A stretch of DNA of 40,708 bases from the NCBI GenBank assembly GCA_029238255.1, contig JAQWGK010000030.1, positions 1 to 40,708 on the forward strand, read 5' to 3'. This document shows, in pieces, positions 40,366 through 40,708 of this stretch. This DNA is from Porticoccaceae bacterium (GTDB taxonomy: Bacteria; Pseudomonadota; Gammaproteobacteria; Pseudomonadales; Porticoccaceae). Under the pieces are notes generated by a model, which was given only the letters and a program-made list of their open reading frames with translations, made no database searches and was not told where the DNA came from. Position 1 is the first letter of the stretch, and every line of letters starts with the position of its first letter. The position numbers and the translations under genes were made by a program.

Positions 40366-40708
40366 TTAAGGATAGGCTGGCGGTTCATAAGGGTCCGGCG
40401 TGCCCTGCAAGACAGGGGGGTAGCGCTTAAGCGACTCTTTATGTTCCTTTATCAGCCTAGAAGTGATTACTTTAACAAAGCTATTGTGAATATTTTTAAC
40501 CGTGTCACGGTTCCTTTCTTTGGGGTCACTGAGGAGATGGAATATTTGCCCGCTACGGGTTGAGCCTACTACATGTTTCCAGTCTGTCCATTTGACACCA
40601 TAGATATTTTCCCAGGAGTAGATAATAAAACTATCTCTATTTGATACTGATTTCTTCCCAAGAAAAAAATCAGTCTGGTCAACGCCATCGATGACGCGAT
40701 CATCGGGT
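40366..40708 (-). CDS. Arylsulfatase-like protein, C-terminal part only
   Basis: The last 114 codons of a leftward gene run from the right window edge to a TAA at 40366-40368. The visible part begins PDDRVIDGVDQTDFFLGK, then RDSFIIYSWENIYGVKWTDWK, and ends TPDPYEPPAYP. The D-R-x-I-D-G-x-D segment, the FIIY strand and the WKxY/H-type strand are typical of the C-terminal domain of formylglycine-dependent arylsulfatases; the catalytic N-terminal half is outside the window. Such enzymes remove sulfate from aryl or sugar esters, often outside the cytoplasm. It lies 64 bp upstream of the M1 peptidase. Confidence 0.75.
   Translation of the reverse strand, partial: PDDRVIDGVDQTDFFLGKKSVSNRDSFIIYSWENIYGVKWTDWKHVVGSTRSGQIFHLLSDPKERNRDTVKNIHNSFVKVITSRLIKEHKESLKRYPPVLQGTPDPYEPPAYP

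Overview
The window reads as ordinary gammaproteobacterial chromosome, probably from a free-living marine heterotroph. The gene order follows the conserved E. coli arrangement: ftsK-lolA-rarA-serS, then trxB-aat...infA and clpS-clpA, then icd-rluE-nudJ-mnmA-hflD-purB plus roxA. A glyoxylate shunt built on a long-form isocitrate lyase and malate synthase G, together with an exported sulfatase/M1 peptidase pair, suggests a SAR92/Porticoccaceae-like relative. That placement is inference from gene content, not a phylogenetic result. I see no rRNA, tRNA, CRISPR array, insertion sequence or intact prophage.

Layout. 1-1018: ECF sigma factor (cut by the window edge) preceded by a secreted histidine-rich protein, both leftward. 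1101-4135: xthA and prc, leftward. 4136-6750: the one accessory-looking stretch, with an orphan tyrosine recombinase and a TetR regulator that lies behind a large double palindrome. 6829-15676: leftward housekeeping run ftsK-lolA-rarA-crcB-serS-cysG-gor with overlapping or near-touching genes. 15923-18779: rightward trxB-aat-bpt-infA. 18886-24280: leftward usp, clpA, clpS, icd. 24402-29689: rightward rluE-nudJ-mnmA-hflD-purB-roxA. 29703-34847: leftward ggt, glcB and a LysR regulator. 34952-38347: rightward aceA and a fused dihydroorotate dehydrogenase-like flavoenzyme. 38442-40708: leftward M1 peptidase and the 3' end of a sulfatase.

How the genes work together. Aat, Bpt, ClpS and ClpA form most of a bacterial N-degron pathway (only ClpP is missing here). 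Icd, AceA and GlcB frame the isocitrate branch point, with a LysR gene placed between glcB and aceA as a plausible regulator. TrxB and Gor provide thiol redox balance. MnmA, RluE and RoxA modify tRNA, rRNA and ribosomal protein L16.

The most notable items are: a single-chain PyrD-PyrK-like fusion whose active-site loop reads SCPH, as I remember it from dihydropyrimidine dehydrogenase, instead of SCPN; a perfect hairpin enclosing the likely ribosome-binding site and GTG start of the sigma factor; the twin palindrome in front of the TetR gene; and a 12-bp tandem repeat encoding a Lys/Ser-rich linker just before the autocleavage site of gamma-glutamyltransferase. No clearly novel multi-gene system is visible.
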